From: Metabacillus fastidiosus NBRC 101226
GTDB taxonomy: Bacteria > Bacillota > Bacilli > Bacillales > Bacillaceae
Assembly (NCBI RefSeq): GCF_001591625.1
Contig: NZ_BCVG01000004.1
Location: forward strand, 1 to 64,000
Length of the DNA stretch: 64,000 nt
Reading direction: 5' to 3'
Part shown: positions 1 through 8,104 of the stretch, piece after piece
Numbering within the stretch: the first letter of the stretch is position 1
Layout of the letters: each line of letters starts with the position of its first letter
Program-made: the position numbers and the translations under genes
Notes under the pieces: generated by a model
Databases searched by the model: none
Told to the model about the DNA's origin: nothing
The model's input: only the letters and a program-made list of their open reading frames with translations

Positions 1-20
1 CTGATAGAAGTTTCACTTTA
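1..20 (-). repeat. Truncated end of dispersed hairpin repeat (copy A)
   Basis: On the minus strand this reads TAAAGTGAAACTTCTATCAG. That matches the opening of the repeat copies at 8043, 24635 and (reversed) 54210. The element runs off the left edge of the window, so its second stem cannot be seen. Confidence 0.6.
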
Positions 21-311
21 TATATTAAGAATGAATTTAGTTTTCTAACAAATTAGGCTTAGAAACCCGAGCTTCCTTTAAATAATCAATGTTAAATATA
101 TCTCAAGCTCATATAATATGTCTATTAATGTAATTAAAGGATATAATAGGAACAAACATCACATCCGATTAATTTTATTTACTATTCTGAAATTTACTTA
201 AAGGTTTTTTCTTGGCTTTTGTAGAATATAGTATTAATTCAAGCATTGTTTTTTGTTATATTTCCTGTCAAAATTGAATTACTCTGAAACAGAATAGGTA
301 GGTCGGTGTTT
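1..311. other. Intergenic region upstream of yqhQ
   Basis: No convincing gene is present. The first 20 bases are the end of a dispersed hairpin repeat that continues out of the window. The rest is AT-rich leader DNA. A TATAAT hexamer at 142-147 could serve a promoter reading toward yqhQ, but I find no good -35 partner. Confidence 0.5.
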
Positions 312-1265
312 ATGTCAAATGAAAAAAAGCCTGCATATGGCGGGCAAGCAGTAGTAGAAGGGGTTATGTTTGGTGGTAAACATCATTATGTAACAGCTAT
401 TCGTCGCAACGATGAATCGATTGATTTCTTTCATTTACCTAGAAAATCAAGTTCTTTCCTCACTAAACTTAAGAAAATCCCTTTTTTACGTGGGATTGTC
501 GCTATAGTGGAAGCTAGTGCAAACGGCTCCAAACATTTAAATTTTGCAACAGAGCGTTTCGAAGTGAATCCAGAAGATGATGAAAAAGTAGCGAAAGAAA
601 AGAATCAAAAAGAATCAAAACTGGCTTTATGGCTCGGCATTGCAGCAATAGGAGTTATATCATTTTTATTTGGAAAAGTTATTTTCACTTTAGTACCTGT
701 CTTTTTAGCGGAAATGCTGCGTCCAATTTTCTCAGGAAATTTTGCACAAATTATTATAGAAGGCGCTTTCAAATTATTACTCCTACTTGCATATATATAT
801 ATTATCTCATTCACACCGCTTATTAAACGAGTCTTTCAATATCACGGTGCTGAACATAAAGTAATTAACACATATGAGAACGGGCTTCCACTCACAGTTG
901 AAAACGTACAAAGTCAATCGAGATTACACTATCGATGCGGCAGCAGCTTTATTTTATTTACTGTTATAGTCGGTGTCTTTGTCTATACACTTGTACCAAC
1001 TGAGCCTTTATGGTTAAGAGTCGGAAACAGACTCGCTTTAATTCCAGTTGTCCTTGGAATCTCTTTTGAAGTATTGCAGTTAACGAATAAGCTGCGTAAT
1101 ATCCCATTACTTCGCGCTCTTGGTTATCCTGGCTTATGGCTGCAGCTATTAACGACTAAGGAGCCGAAAAACGATCAGGTAGAAGTGGCAATTGCCAGCT
1201 TTAATGAGCTGCTGCGAATGGAAAAGGAGACCGAGACAGCAAAACAAACAGAACAAATAGTTTAA
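312..1265 (+). CDS. yqhQ: DUF1385 family membrane protein YqhQ
   Basis: This is a 317-residue protein of the DUF1385 family, a conserved membrane family of unknown biochemical function. The N-terminus carries the family signature GGQAVVEGVMFGG. Residues about 105-165 form two hydrophobic helices, followed by the conserved QYHGAEHKVINTYE segment and a second membrane pair around residues 215-265. I chose the ATG at 312 because it follows a purine-rich GGTAGGTCGGTG stretch; a GTG two codons upstream is also open. It is followed 21 bases later by yqhP in the same direction, as in B. subtilis. Family assignment is firm; the role is unknown. Confidence 0.85.
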   Translation: MSNEKKPAYGGQAVVEGVMFGGKHHYVTAIRRNDESIDFFHLPRKSSSFLTKLKKIPFLRGIVAIVEASANGSKHLNFATERFEVNPEDDEKVAKEKNQKESKLALWLGIAAIGVISFLFGKVIFTLVPVFLAEMLRPIFSGNFAQIIIEGAFKLLLLLAYIYIISFTPLIKRVFQYHGAEHKVINTYENGLPLTVENVQSQSRLHYRCGSSFILFTVIVGVFVYTLVPTEPLWLRVGNRLALIPVVLGISFEVLQLTNKLRNIPLLRALGYPGLWLQLLTTKEPKNDQVEVAIASFNELLRMEKETETAKQTEQIV

Positions 1266-1286
1266 TTATATTTGTGAGGTGGTCAT

Positions 1287-1658
1287 ATGAATCGTCGATC
1301 AATGAATGGCTTCATTATTGTTATTTTGACGTTAGGCGGAATTGGCTTATTGGCAACATTAGTACGAAATCCGATGTGGTTGTTGCAACAAATCGCTTTT
1401 TATGCTGTTATTGCAGGGGTTATCTTCCTTATTTACCGTTATGCCTTCCAAAAAAGAATAGGACGAGGCAATTCTGCATATGAAAAAGCAGTTAAACAGT
1501 CAAAAAGACGTTTCGACGACCGGGATTCTAAAGTAAAAAGCATCTCTCAGGCACGGAAAAATCTGAAAAAGGGTTCAGCTTTAAAGAAGAAAAAACAAAC
1601 TCATTTAACTGTCATTGAAGGAAAAAAAGGCAAAAAGAAAAACCGAGCGTTTTTTTAA
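1287..1658 (+). CDS. yqhP: YqhP-like small membrane protein with basic tail
   Basis: The protein has 123 residues. Two hydrophobic segments (about 8-25 and 34-50) are followed by a strongly basic, lysine-rich cytoplasmic tail ending in KKGKKKNRAFF. Size, topology and position directly after yqhQ match the SA1362/YqhP family, whose function is not established. The ATG follows a clear GAGGTGG ribosome-binding site. Its last four bases overlap the end of the convergent patatin gene, and no intrinsic terminator separates the two. Confidence 0.7.
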   Translation: MNRRSMNGFIIVILTLGGIGLLATLVRNPMWLLQQIAFYAVIAGVIFLIYRYAFQKRIGRGNSAYEKAVKQSKRRFDDRDSKVKSISQARKNLKKGSALKKKKQTHLTVIEGKKGKKKNRAFF

Positions 1659-2542
1659 TATGTCCATTTTTTCAAAAACGCTTCAGTGCGATTTTTACCT
1701 AGCTCTATAAGGGCTAGTTTTTTTTCGTTCGATAACTTAAATTCTGTCGTAAGAAAAGGCTCGACCGGCAAGAAAACAATATCTTTTTCATGTTGGGAGG
1801 CAATATGTCTCTCATCATGCGCCTGTCTCATTGTTTCAAATAAGGCACCATATAAATCAATCGCATTACGAATGTCATTCTTAGGCTGTTCCTCAGCTGC
1901 CGGACTTAATTTAATTCCGAGGACAGGTCTCTTCTGCTTCAACTTATCCTTCTCATAAAATAGCCAAATTGGAAAATTACTTAAAATGGCACCATCTACA
2001 ATAATATTAGCACCATCTGATGCAGCTAATCTTACCGGTTCAAAAAAATAAGGAAGACTACAGCTCATTCGCACTGCTTTTGCAACGGAGAATCTCTCAC
2101 TATCAAATCCATAATTCGGTAAATCATCTGGTATTACAATTAGTTTGCCATTTGTTAAATCTGATGCAATAACCCGAAGCGACTCCGGGGGCAAATCACC
2201 AAATGTTTCAATTCCTTTTTGTTTTAATTTTTCTTCAAGCCATTCTTCCAATTTAGCTCCTTTATATAGTCCTAATCTCCAATATAGTAAAAGCCACTTC
2301 ATAAATTTAAGCGGAATAATAGATTTTCTTTCATCAAGAAACTGCTCCAGATCTAATTCCTCCATCATCTCCGATATTTCTTCACTTCGGTAACCTGCTG
2401 CTATAAAAGCTGCTATAATAGCACCTGCACTTGTTCCTGCCAAACGAACAAATTGGAAGCCTCGCTTTTCAATCGCTTTATATGCCCCAATCAACGCAAA
2501 ACCTTTTATACCTCCCCCAGAGAATACCCCATCAATCTCCAT
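1655..2542 (-). CDS. yqhO: Patatin-like phospholipase YqhO
   Basis: This 295-residue protein is a patatin-family serine acyl hydrolase, expected to cleave acyl esters of lipids with a Ser-Asp dyad. The glycine-rich oxyanion loop GGGIKGFALIGAY is at residues 8-20. The nucleophile elbow GTSAGAI lies near residue 37, and the catalytic-Asp motif DGAILSNFP near residue 182. There is no signal peptide, so it is probably cytoplasmic. It starts at an ATG after AGAGGAG. The gene is convergent with yqhP, overlapping by 4 nt, and sits downstream of mntR on the same strand. The physiological substrate is unknown. Confidence 0.88.
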   Translation of the reverse strand: MEIDGVFSGGGIKGFALIGAYKAIEKRGFQFVRLAGTSAGAIIAAFIAAGYRSEEISEMMEELDLEQFLDERKSIIPLKFMKWLLLYWRLGLYKGAKLEEWLEEKLKQKGIETFGDLPPESLRVIASDLTNGKLIVIPDDLPNYGFDSERFSVAKAVRMSCSLPYFFEPVRLAASDGANIIVDGAILSNFPIWLFYEKDKLKQKRPVLGIKLSPAAEEQPKNDIRNAIDLYGALFETMRQAHDERHIASQHEKDIVFLPVEPFLTTEFKLSNEKKLALIELGKNRTEAFLKKWTY

Positions 2543-2630
2543 TATTTTTCTCCTCTCTAAAAATCCTTCATTTTAAAGTTTAAGAGGGGCTTTGTTATTT
2601 TAGACCAATATTAGCATAAAATAAAATGAA

Positions 2631-2663
2631 AAAGAGTGCTCCTCCTTATGAAGAACACCCTTT
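2631..2663 (-). terminator. Intrinsic terminator after mntR
   Basis: An inverted repeat (2631-2645 with 2650-2663, four-base loop) lies immediately after the mntR stop codon. Reading leftwards it is followed by a T-rich run. This separates mntR from yqhO. Confidence 0.75.
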
Positions 2664-2665
2664 TT

Positions 2666-3091
2666 CTATTGCTGCTGTTCATTTTGTTTTTGAATAGAGC
2701 GTAATGTTTCAACCCGCTCCTTGTTTTCCTCAAAATACTGGACAAGATCGCCGATACGATCAATGGCGTTCCAGCTTAAATGATGTTCAATTCCTTCTAC
2801 ATCATTGTATACTTTATCCTCATCCACTCCGATAATTCTCATAAATTGCTCCAATAAATCGTGACGATAGACAAGTCGTTCCCCAATTTTCTTTCCTTTT
2901 GCTGTTAAAACAAGTCCACGGTATTTTTCATAAATTAAGTACTCGTCTTTATCTAATTTTTGAACCATTTTCGTCACCGAAGAAGGATGAACCGCTAATG
3001 CTTCTGCAATATCTGAAACACGGGCATATCCTTTTTCATCAATAAGTATGTATATTTGTTCAATATAATCTTCCATGCTAGGTGTTGGCAT
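2666..3091 (-). CDS. mntR: Manganese-responsive regulator MntR (DtxR family)
   Basis: MntR is a Mn(II)-activated repressor of manganese uptake genes. The 141-residue protein has an N-terminal winged helix with recognition region [19 protein letters not shown], followed by a helical dimerisation domain. Every residue that coordinates manganese in B. subtilis MntR is at the same position here: Asp8, Glu11, His77, Glu99, Glu102 and His103. The ATG follows ATGGAGGAAA. A possible promoter (TTCAAT, 18-bp gap, TATAAA) lies upstream, and an 18-bp palindrome lies just beyond it. Confidence 0.95.
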   Translation of the reverse strand: MPTPSMEDYIEQIYILIDEKGYARVSDIAEALAVHPSSVTKMVQKLDKDEYLIYEKYRGLVLTAKGKKIGERLVYRHDLLEQFMRIIGVDEDKVYNDVEGIEHHLSWNAIDRIGDLVQYFEENKERVETLRSIQKQNEQQQ

Positions 3092-3148
3092 CGGTTTCCT
3101 CCATATTTCACTCTATTTTATATGAAGGATATACCCTCATATTGAATA

Positions 3149-3166
3149 ATGGCGTTTTAACGCCAT
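3149..3166. promoter_or_regulatory. 18-bp perfect palindrome upstream of mntR
   Basis: The sequence ATGGCGTTTTAACGCCAT is a perfect dyad. It lies about 60 bp before the mntR start, next to the presumed -35 of its promoter. It does not look like an MntR box or a terminator, since there is no T-tract on either side. It may be the operator of an unidentified regulator. Confidence 0.35.
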
Positions 3167-3248
3167 GTTAATTTTGTAAAGGAAATCATTAATAAGTTTA
3201 CATTAGTTTATGTAAGATGACAAGCAATGTTGCTAGGAAATGATGAAA

Positions 3249-3328
3249 GGGACTGACCTGTAGAAATATCCTCCACTCTAACTGCAATATAGTCAGAGTG
3301 GTACCATATTTCTCTTTAGTCAATCCCT
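3249..3328 (-). terminator. Long imperfect hairpin after nrdJ
   Basis: Three nested complementary segments form an interrupted stem spanning 80 nt: 3249-3257 with 3320-3328, an AGAAATAT/ATATTTCT pair, and CCACTCT/AGAGTGG. It stands 16 nt after the nrdJ stop codon and is followed by CCCTTTCAT. It most likely ends the nrdJ transcript or protects its 3' end. Confidence 0.6.
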
Positions 3329-3344
3329 AAAAATCACTTCTATC

Positions 3345-5111
3345 TTACAAACCGCATTTTAATTGAGCACCACAGCTTGTGCAAGTGTTGCATCCACCAA
3401 GATCCTCAACTGTCCCCTCACGGCATACCGGACATTTATCCCCTACTTCGTTACCGATTGTAACATCTGTTGAACGTAAATCATTGATCGTATCAACTAA
3501 GACAACTTTTCCTTTTTCCTGTGTTTCCAATTGCTCATCCGCTTCCTCAAAAGTATTCTCTTCTGCTTTTAAAGTTAATACTTGTGAATCACGGCTTCCG
3601 TCAACATATACCGTTCCACCTTTTGCTCCGCCTTTATAAAGACGCTCATACACTTTCTCCACTTGCTCCACTGTATAACCTTTTGGCGCATTCACCGTTT
3701 TACTAATAGAGCTGTCGATCCAGCGCTGAATAACACATTGCACATCAGCATGTGCCTCAGGAGCAAGCTCCATCGCTGATACGAACCAATCTGGAAGATT
3801 ATTCTCATTCGTTCCTGGATTTGCATCTAAATATTCTTGAACGATATCCGCCTTCACTTCGATAAATTTCCCTAATCTTCCGCTGCGGAAGTAAGAAAAT
3901 GAGAAGTATGGCTCCAGGCCAGTTGCAACTCCAACCATTGTCCCTGTACTGCCCGTAGGAGCAACAGTCAGAAGATGTGAGTTACGAATTCCGTATTCTT
4001 TTATATCTTCTAATAGATCTGCAGGCATTTTTTGCATATATCCTGTTTTTGTAAATGCTTCACGCAGTTTTGAAGTCCCTTCTTCATTTTCTCCAACTAA
4101 GAATGGGAAGCTTCCTTTTTCCTTCGCAAGTTCAACAGAAGCACGATATGCTGTCGTTGCAATTGTTTCGAACACTTTATCGACAAGCTCATTTCCTTCT
4201 TCTGAACCGTATTCTGTTTCACAGTAAATAAGTAAATCATGCAAGCCCATAACACCTAGACCGACACGACGCTCACCAAGTGCCTGCTTTTTATTTTCTT
4301 CTAAGAAGTATGGTGTTGCATCAATAACATTATCCTGAAGTCTTACGCCAACTTCTACTGTTCTTTTCAGTTTCTCGAAATTCACTGTTTTTGTCTCTTT
4401 ATCTGCCATCTCAGCTAAGTTCACAGCAGCTAAATTACAAACACTGAATGGTGCAAGTGGCTGTTCCCCACACGGATTTGTCGCAACAACCTTCTGACCA
4501 TACGCTTGTGCATTTGTCATATCATTCGCATTATCGATGAAGAAAATGCCAGGTTCTGCTGAATATGTTGCACAAATATTAACAAGATTCCAAAGTTCCT
4601 GCGCTTTTATTTTACGGTATGTGCGTACTTTATAACCCATTTTCTCCCACTCACGCACATCGCCGACTTTATGCCATTGTTCATTATAAATCTTCATCAT
4701 TTCAGCGTCATAGCTTTCCACATCTGGGAAACGAAGTTGATAATCTTCGCCTTTTTCAATCGCATCCATGAAATCCTTCGTTAAGCAGATGGAAATATTA
4801 GCACCCGTTAAAAACTCTGGATGATGAACACTGTATGTTCCACCAGTACGAAGCTTAAGCTCAGCATCTTTTATAATTCTTTCACTAAAACCGCCAAGAC
4901 CCGGAATTTGCTTATAATTTACAATTCCTTGATACATCGCTGTTTCCTGCTCAGTTAACGGCTTAAACTGCAATTTATCCTGCGCGTATTTTTTTATCGC
5001 TTCATCATTTGTATTTTCAATCAAATAACGTAAAATTCTTGGATTTTGCATCTTAGAAATAATAAATTCAATAATATCAGGATGCCAGTCTGCTAGCATT
5101 ATCATTTGTGC
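3345..5111 (-). CDS. nrdJ: Adenosylcobalamin-dependent (class II) ribonucleotide reductase, 3' exon
   Basis: This is the 3' exon (588 residues plus stop) of nrdJ, which makes deoxyribonucleotides using B12 radical chemistry. It opens with AQMIMLADWHPDI, completing the conserved GGSRRGAQM motif begun in the 5' exon. The NPCGE active-site loop is visible; the joined protein would number it about Cys480 and Glu482. The C-terminus is a cysteine-rich tail, CPVCREGTVEDLGGCNTC plus CGAQLKCGL, that resembles the zinc-ribbon and redox-shuttle ends of class II enzymes. The reading frame also begins at a TTG inside the intron end, but that is not the real start. Together the exons encode 854 residues. 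Confidence 0.92.
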   Translation of the reverse strand, partial: AQMIMLADWHPDIIEFIISKMQNPRILRYLIENTNDEAIKKYAQDKLQFKPLTEQETAMYQGIVNYKQIPGLGGFSERIIKDAELKLRTGGTYSVHHPEFLTGANISICLTKDFMDAIEKGEDYQLRFPDVESYDAEMMKIYNEQWHKVGDVREWEKMGYKVRTYRKIKAQELWNLVNICATYSAEPGIFFIDNANDMTNAQAYGQKVVATNPCGEQPLAPFSVCNLAAVNLAEMADKETKTVNFEKLKRTVEVGVRLQDNVIDATPYFLEENKKQALGERRVGLGVMGLHDLLIYCETEYGSEEGNELVDKVFETIATTAYRASVELAKEKGSFPFLVGENEEGTSKLREAFTKTGYMQKMPADLLEDIKEYGIRNSHLLTVAPTGSTGTMVGVATGLEPYFSFSYFRSGRLGKFIEVKADIVQEYLDANPGTNENNLPDWFVSAMELAPEAHADVQCVIQRWIDSSISKTVNAPKGYTVEQVEKVYERLYKGGAKGGTVYVDGSRDSQVLTLKAEENTFEEADEQLETQEKGKVVLVDTINDLRSTDVTIGNEVGDKCPVCREGTVEDLGGCNTCTSCGAQLKCGL

Positions 5112-5551
5112 CAATTTGTTACGTTGATTCGCTACACCAACTCTCTAAGTCACCTTAGAGTTCAGACCATATCTTACATCTAAATAGATGCCCTCGCACT
5201 TCGGAATTGCTTAATTCCTACTCTACTCACTTCCACCAATTGAAATTAGTGTGTTTTCGATGGTCGTTGAACCTTCTCCATTTAAGGAGCTTGGCTGCTG
5301 ATTGTCTTTAACCACTTATTATTTTTAAACATTCACACTCGCCGTTTCCAGCCATGTTGTTGTTAATAAGTCATATATGATGCTAAATTTTAAAAATCAA
5401 ACATACTTAAATTTATTTTGCATCATATGGTTTTTCATCGTGATTCTCCATAGATCTTACCTAAAGATCTATGGAGAATCACGACGTTAACCAAAAGAGT
5501 TCCCAGCAATTCACGAGGTTATTTAACGACGCAGCACACTCAAATTATTCT
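5112..5551 (-). ncRNA. Group I self-splicing intron in nrdJ (440 nt, no ORF)
   Basis: The intron separates the codons for GGSRRG and AQM. The 5' exon ends in U and the intron ends in G, as group I rules require. P1 forms between the exon end CGACGCGGU and the internal guide UGUGCUGCGUCG, with the splice-site U paired to G. The same guide's UGUGC pairs with 3' exon GCACA to give P10. Core elements are visible: P at 5501-5511 (AATTGCTGGGAA), Q at 5293-5303 (AATCAGCAGCC), R at 5261-5272 (TTCAACGACCA) and S at 5161-5175 (AAGATATGGTCTG). R and S pair through GACCA/TGGTC as P7, the guanosine site. P and Q pair as P4. The region between P and Q holds long hairpins in place of a homing-endonuclease gene. 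The mechanism is inferred from structure, not shown. Confidence 0.93.
5439..5483 (-). repeat. Perfect 20-bp inverted repeat inside the nrdJ intron
   Basis: Positions 5439-5458 and 5464-5483 are perfect reverse complements separated by 5 nt. The repeat sits in the peripheral region between the P and Q core strands, so it probably extends the P5 domain. It is unusually long and mismatch-free compared with the rest of the intron. Confidence 0.85.
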
Positions 5552-6349
5552 ACCGCGTCGGCTTCCACCTTGTTCCACAAGATGTGTCAATTTCGCAATG
5601 TCATCCAACCATGACACAGAACCGGATGATTTTCCATTTACACCGCGAGCTAATGTATTACGCGGGCGTAATGTGGAACCATTCGTACCAACACCGCCGC
5701 CTCGGCTCATGATCTCCATTACTTGCTTGCGGTGTTCTGAAATTCCTTCTCTTGAATCTTGAACGAAAGGCATAACATAGCAGTTAAAGTATGTTACATC
5801 TGTCCCAGCACCTGCTCCGTACAGCACACGGCCGGCAGGAATAAAGTTCAGATTCACTAATTCTTCGTAAAACTTCTCAAACCATTCTTTACGCTTTTCT
5901 TCTGTTGTTTCAACTGATGCCAAGCCTGTTGCATTACGTTTGGCAATTTGCTCATAGTATACTTCTAAAGGCTTCTCAATAACATCTAAAGAGCGATTAA
6001 TTACACCGGTTGCTATCTCTTCTTCCCCATCTAATGAATGACGGTATTCTTCGTCAACAACAACAGTCGCTGTTTTCGCATTCCAATCTATTTCCTTGAT
6101 GAAGCCAAGCCCTCTAGCCGGGAACTTAGGATCTTCTTTTATCGTCAGAACAACAAAGTCTCCCTCTGATAGCGTCGCTTTCTCTGTATCCTTAAATGTA
6201 TAACGGTCAAGCATAACAAGCCTTGAAACACCTTTATGTGTCAGCTTCATATCCTCTGTAATCGGGTGAACTTGAGGGAATGCAGAAATGTCTTTATTAA
6301 GTTTTTCTACATTCAATGAATATTTTTCATCTAATGCAACAGTCATCAT
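5552..6349 (-). CDS. nrdJ: Adenosylcobalamin-dependent (class II) ribonucleotide reductase, 5' exon
   Basis: This 266-codon exon starts at an ATG after AGGAG and ends at GGSRRG, where the group I intron interrupts the gene. Unspliced translation would read only three more codons before TGA. Residues about 170-190 carry IPAGRVLYGAG and the active-site cysteine context YFNCYVMPF (Cys190). RGGGVGTNGSTLR follows near residue 215. An N-terminal region of about 140 residues precedes the reductase core; I do not recognise an ATP-cone in it. No cobalamin riboswitch is visible upstream. Control probably comes from the NrdR boxes and the leader hairpin. Confidence 0.92.
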
Positions 6350-6409
6350 AACAACTCCTAATCTTATTACTCTATAACTTGTACTTTTAACATAAAAACC
6401 ATAAAAATG

Positions 6410-6460
6410 TTCAACCAGTATTCAGTAAGATGAAAAGAATTACACTGAATACTGGTTGAA
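6410..6460 (-). promoter_or_regulatory. Leader hairpin before nrdJ (possible attenuator)
   Basis: The arms 6410-6426 and 6444-6460 are perfect 17-bp complements with a 17-nt loop. In the direction of nrdJ transcription the stem is followed by ACATTTTTATGGTTTTT, which resembles an intrinsic terminator tail. It lies between the NrdR boxes and the start codon, so it could attenuate nrdJ. It does not match the B12 riboswitch consensus. Confidence 0.5.
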
Positions 6461-6497
6461 CTGCATCTTGCTTAAACTTACCATACGGACAATAAAA

Positions 6498-6546
6498 ATT
6501 CAATATATAGTGTCACTTTAAAAGTTTACACCACCATATATTGAAT
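6498..6546 (-). promoter_or_regulatory. Paired NrdR boxes upstream of nrdJ
   Basis: Two 16-bp elements, ATTCAATATATAGTGT (6498-6513) and CCACCATATATTGAAT (6531-6546), resemble the NrdR consensus ACACWATATATWGTGT. Their centres are 33 bp apart, about three helical turns, which is typical of NrdR box pairs. NrdR is the ATP-cone repressor of ribonucleotide reductase genes. Confidence 0.75.
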
Positions 6547-6666
6547 TTAGGTCAATTCTTTCTTTATTTGTCAAATGAAAAAAAAGTGAAAAAAGAGAGA
6601 AAAAATAAGATCATATTAGATAATAAACGAAAAAGGGACATTTTTGAATAATTTTATCACTTGCAT

Positions 6667-7503
6667 TTATCTTTTAAAATTCCAATCATCTGATTCGTAT
6701 TTTTCCCTGGCAAGTTTTTCAACGTATTCCGTTTCTTCTTCAGTAAGAAAATACTGCTGTAATTCAATATCCAGCCCTTTTTCAAATCCTTCTCTAAAGG
6801 CAACACGTGCCTCGTCTATTGTGACTGGTTTGTCCCTAAGTTCATTTGCTGCAACAGCCTTATTTTTAAATGCTTTTTGCATCCGTTCACGTACACGTTC
6901 GTTTGAATACTTAAATAAATCAAAAAGCATATCCTCATTCAAATCTAATAAAATAGAACCATGTTGGAGAATAACACCCTTTTGTCTTGTCTGTGCACTC
7001 CCTGCAACTTTTCTTCCTTCCACAACGAGTTCATACCAAGAGGGGGCATCAAAACAGACTGCTGATCTTGGATTTTTTAATCCTTGTTTTTCTTCCTCTG
7101 TTCTCGGAATTGCAAAATATGCATCAAGTCCTAGATTTTTAAATCCTTCTAAAATCCCTTCAGAAATCACTCTGTAAGCTTCTGTTACAGTTTTCGGCAT
7201 TTCCGGATGCTCTTCAGAAACGATAACACTGTATGTAAGTTCCATATCATGAAGAACTCCTCTACCTCCTGTAGGCCTTCTTACAAAGCCGAGACCATAT
7301 TTCTTTACAGCTTCCATATTTATTTCTTTTTCTACTTTTTGAAAATATCCAACAGACAATGTCGGCGGATCCCAGCCGTAAAATCGAATTGTCGGAGGAA
7401 TTTTGCCTTCACTATGCCACTCAAGGAGCGCCTCGTCCAATGCCATGTTATAAGCTGGTGAACACTGACCTGAATCAATAAATCGCCAAACCTCTTTTGC
7501 CAT
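6667..7503 (-). CDS. lipM: Octanoyltransferase LipM
   Basis: LipM transfers octanoate from octanoyl-ACP to GcvH, the first committed step of lipoate assembly in Bacillus. The 278-residue protein has the biotin/lipoate ligase fold signatures [12 protein letters not shown] (about 75-86) and the acyl-thioester cysteine in [12 protein letters not shown]. That residue is Cys150, the same number as in B. subtilis LipM, and the conserved lysine of GRKVAGSAQ follows. It starts at an ATG after GAGGG. In B. subtilis lipM lies near the gcv glycine-cleavage genes; those are missing from this position here. Confidence 0.92.
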   Translation of the reverse strand: MAKEVWRFIDSGQCSPAYNMALDEALLEWHSEGKIPPTIRFYGWDPPTLSVGYFQKVEKEINMEAVKKYGLGFVRRPTGGRGVLHDMELTYSVIVSEEHPEMPKTVTEAYRVISEGILEGFKNLGLDAYFAIPRTEEEKQGLKNPRSAVCFDAPSWYELVVEGRKVAGSAQTRQKGVILQHGSILLDLNEDMLFDLFKYSNERVRERMQKAFKNKAVAANELRDKPVTIDEARVAFREGFEKGLDIELQQYFLTEEETEYVEKLAREKYESDDWNFKR

Positions 7504-7670
7504 AATAAAACCCTCTTTTTTAGTTTAATACTAAATAAGTCTACCAAAAGAATGAAAAGAAGAAAATAATAATGCGCTAGTATAATGACTTTTTGTATAA
7601 GCTTTTATATAATATAATAGTTGTCCTTACATATATTAAGAAAATTAATGATAAAAGGAGTCGAAATATA

Positions 7671-8045
7671 TTGGCTTGGCTATTAATTATTCTAGGCTTA
7701 ATTATCGTTTACGCCGCGCTTAACTTTTTCTCTCAAAGAAGACTAATGAAAGTTTTAACGGAAGAAGAATTCAAAGCAGGATATCGTAAAGCACAATTAA
7801 TTGATGTTCGTGAGCAAGATGAATATGAAGGCGGGCACATTTTAGGATCCCGTAATATCCCATTGTCACAATTACGTCAGCGTTATAAAGAGATTCGCAA
7901 TGATCAGCCAGTTTATTTATATTGTCAAAACACTGTAAGAAGCGGACGTGCTGCACAGCTGTTGAAGAAAAAAGGATATACTAATTTAAATACGCTTAAA
8001 GGCGGATTTAAACAATGGACCGGAAAAATTAAAACAAAAAAATAA
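7671..8045 (+). CDS. yqhL: Membrane-anchored rhodanese-domain protein YqhL
   Basis: The 124-residue protein begins at a TTG well placed after AAAAGGAG. Upstream in-frame codons are open but lack a ribosome-binding site. One N-terminal transmembrane helix is followed by a rhodanese domain. This has the entry motif LIDVREQDEYEGGHI and the active-site loop YLYCQNTVRSGRAA, whose cysteine would carry persulfide sulfur. The conserved LKGGFKQW end is present. It is divergent from lipM and convergent with the MerR-like gene, separated from the latter by a hairpin repeat that probably terminates both. Confidence 0.88.
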   Translation: MAWLLIILGLIIVYAALNFFSQRRLMKVLTEEEFKAGYRKAQLIDVREQDEYEGGHILGSRNIPLSQLRQRYKEIRNDQPVYLYCQNTVRSGRAAQLLKKKGYTNLNTLKGGFKQWTGKIKTKK

Positions 8046-8104
8046 AGTGAAGCTTCCATCAGCGGGGGCTTTCTCATCCTCCACTGATGGTCAAGTTTCA
8101 CTTC
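8043..8104 (+). repeat. Dispersed hairpin repeat (copy B), probable bidirectional terminator
   Basis: The element opens AAAGTGAAGCTTCCATCAG and closes with GATGGTCAAGTTTCACTT. It therefore has an outer stem (AAGTGAA/TTTCACTT) and an inner stem CCATCAG/CTGATGG around the shared loop TTTCTCATCCTCC. It fills the whole space between two convergent genes. Confidence 0.8.

Larger units (their letters stand above)
6350..6666. other. nrdJ leader and promoter region
   Basis: This 317-bp gap between nrdJ and lipM (both leftward) holds the NrdR box pair and a 17-bp leader hairpin. The part nearest lipM is AT-rich without a clear lipM terminator. Confidence 0.6.

Noticed and set aside
605-814. Reverse-strand reading frame inside yqhQ
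   Set aside because: It is a shadow of a clear DUF1385 gene, has no family resemblance and no ribosome-binding site.
5112-5114. TTG at 5112-5114 as start of an independent C-terminal ribonucleotide reductase gene
   Set aside because: The TTG is the last codon-length of the intron, has no ribosome-binding site, and the protein would lack its first catalytic half.
5112-5551. nrdJ as a frameshifted or degraded pseudogene
   Set aside because: The halves join in frame without loss of a residue when exactly 440 nt are removed, and the removed segment has group I intron pairings (P1, P10, P7) and core motifs.
6350-6666. Cobalamin riboswitch before nrdJ
   Set aside because: I looked for the B12-box consensus and the long multi-stem layout and found neither; only NrdR-like boxes and a simple hairpin are present.
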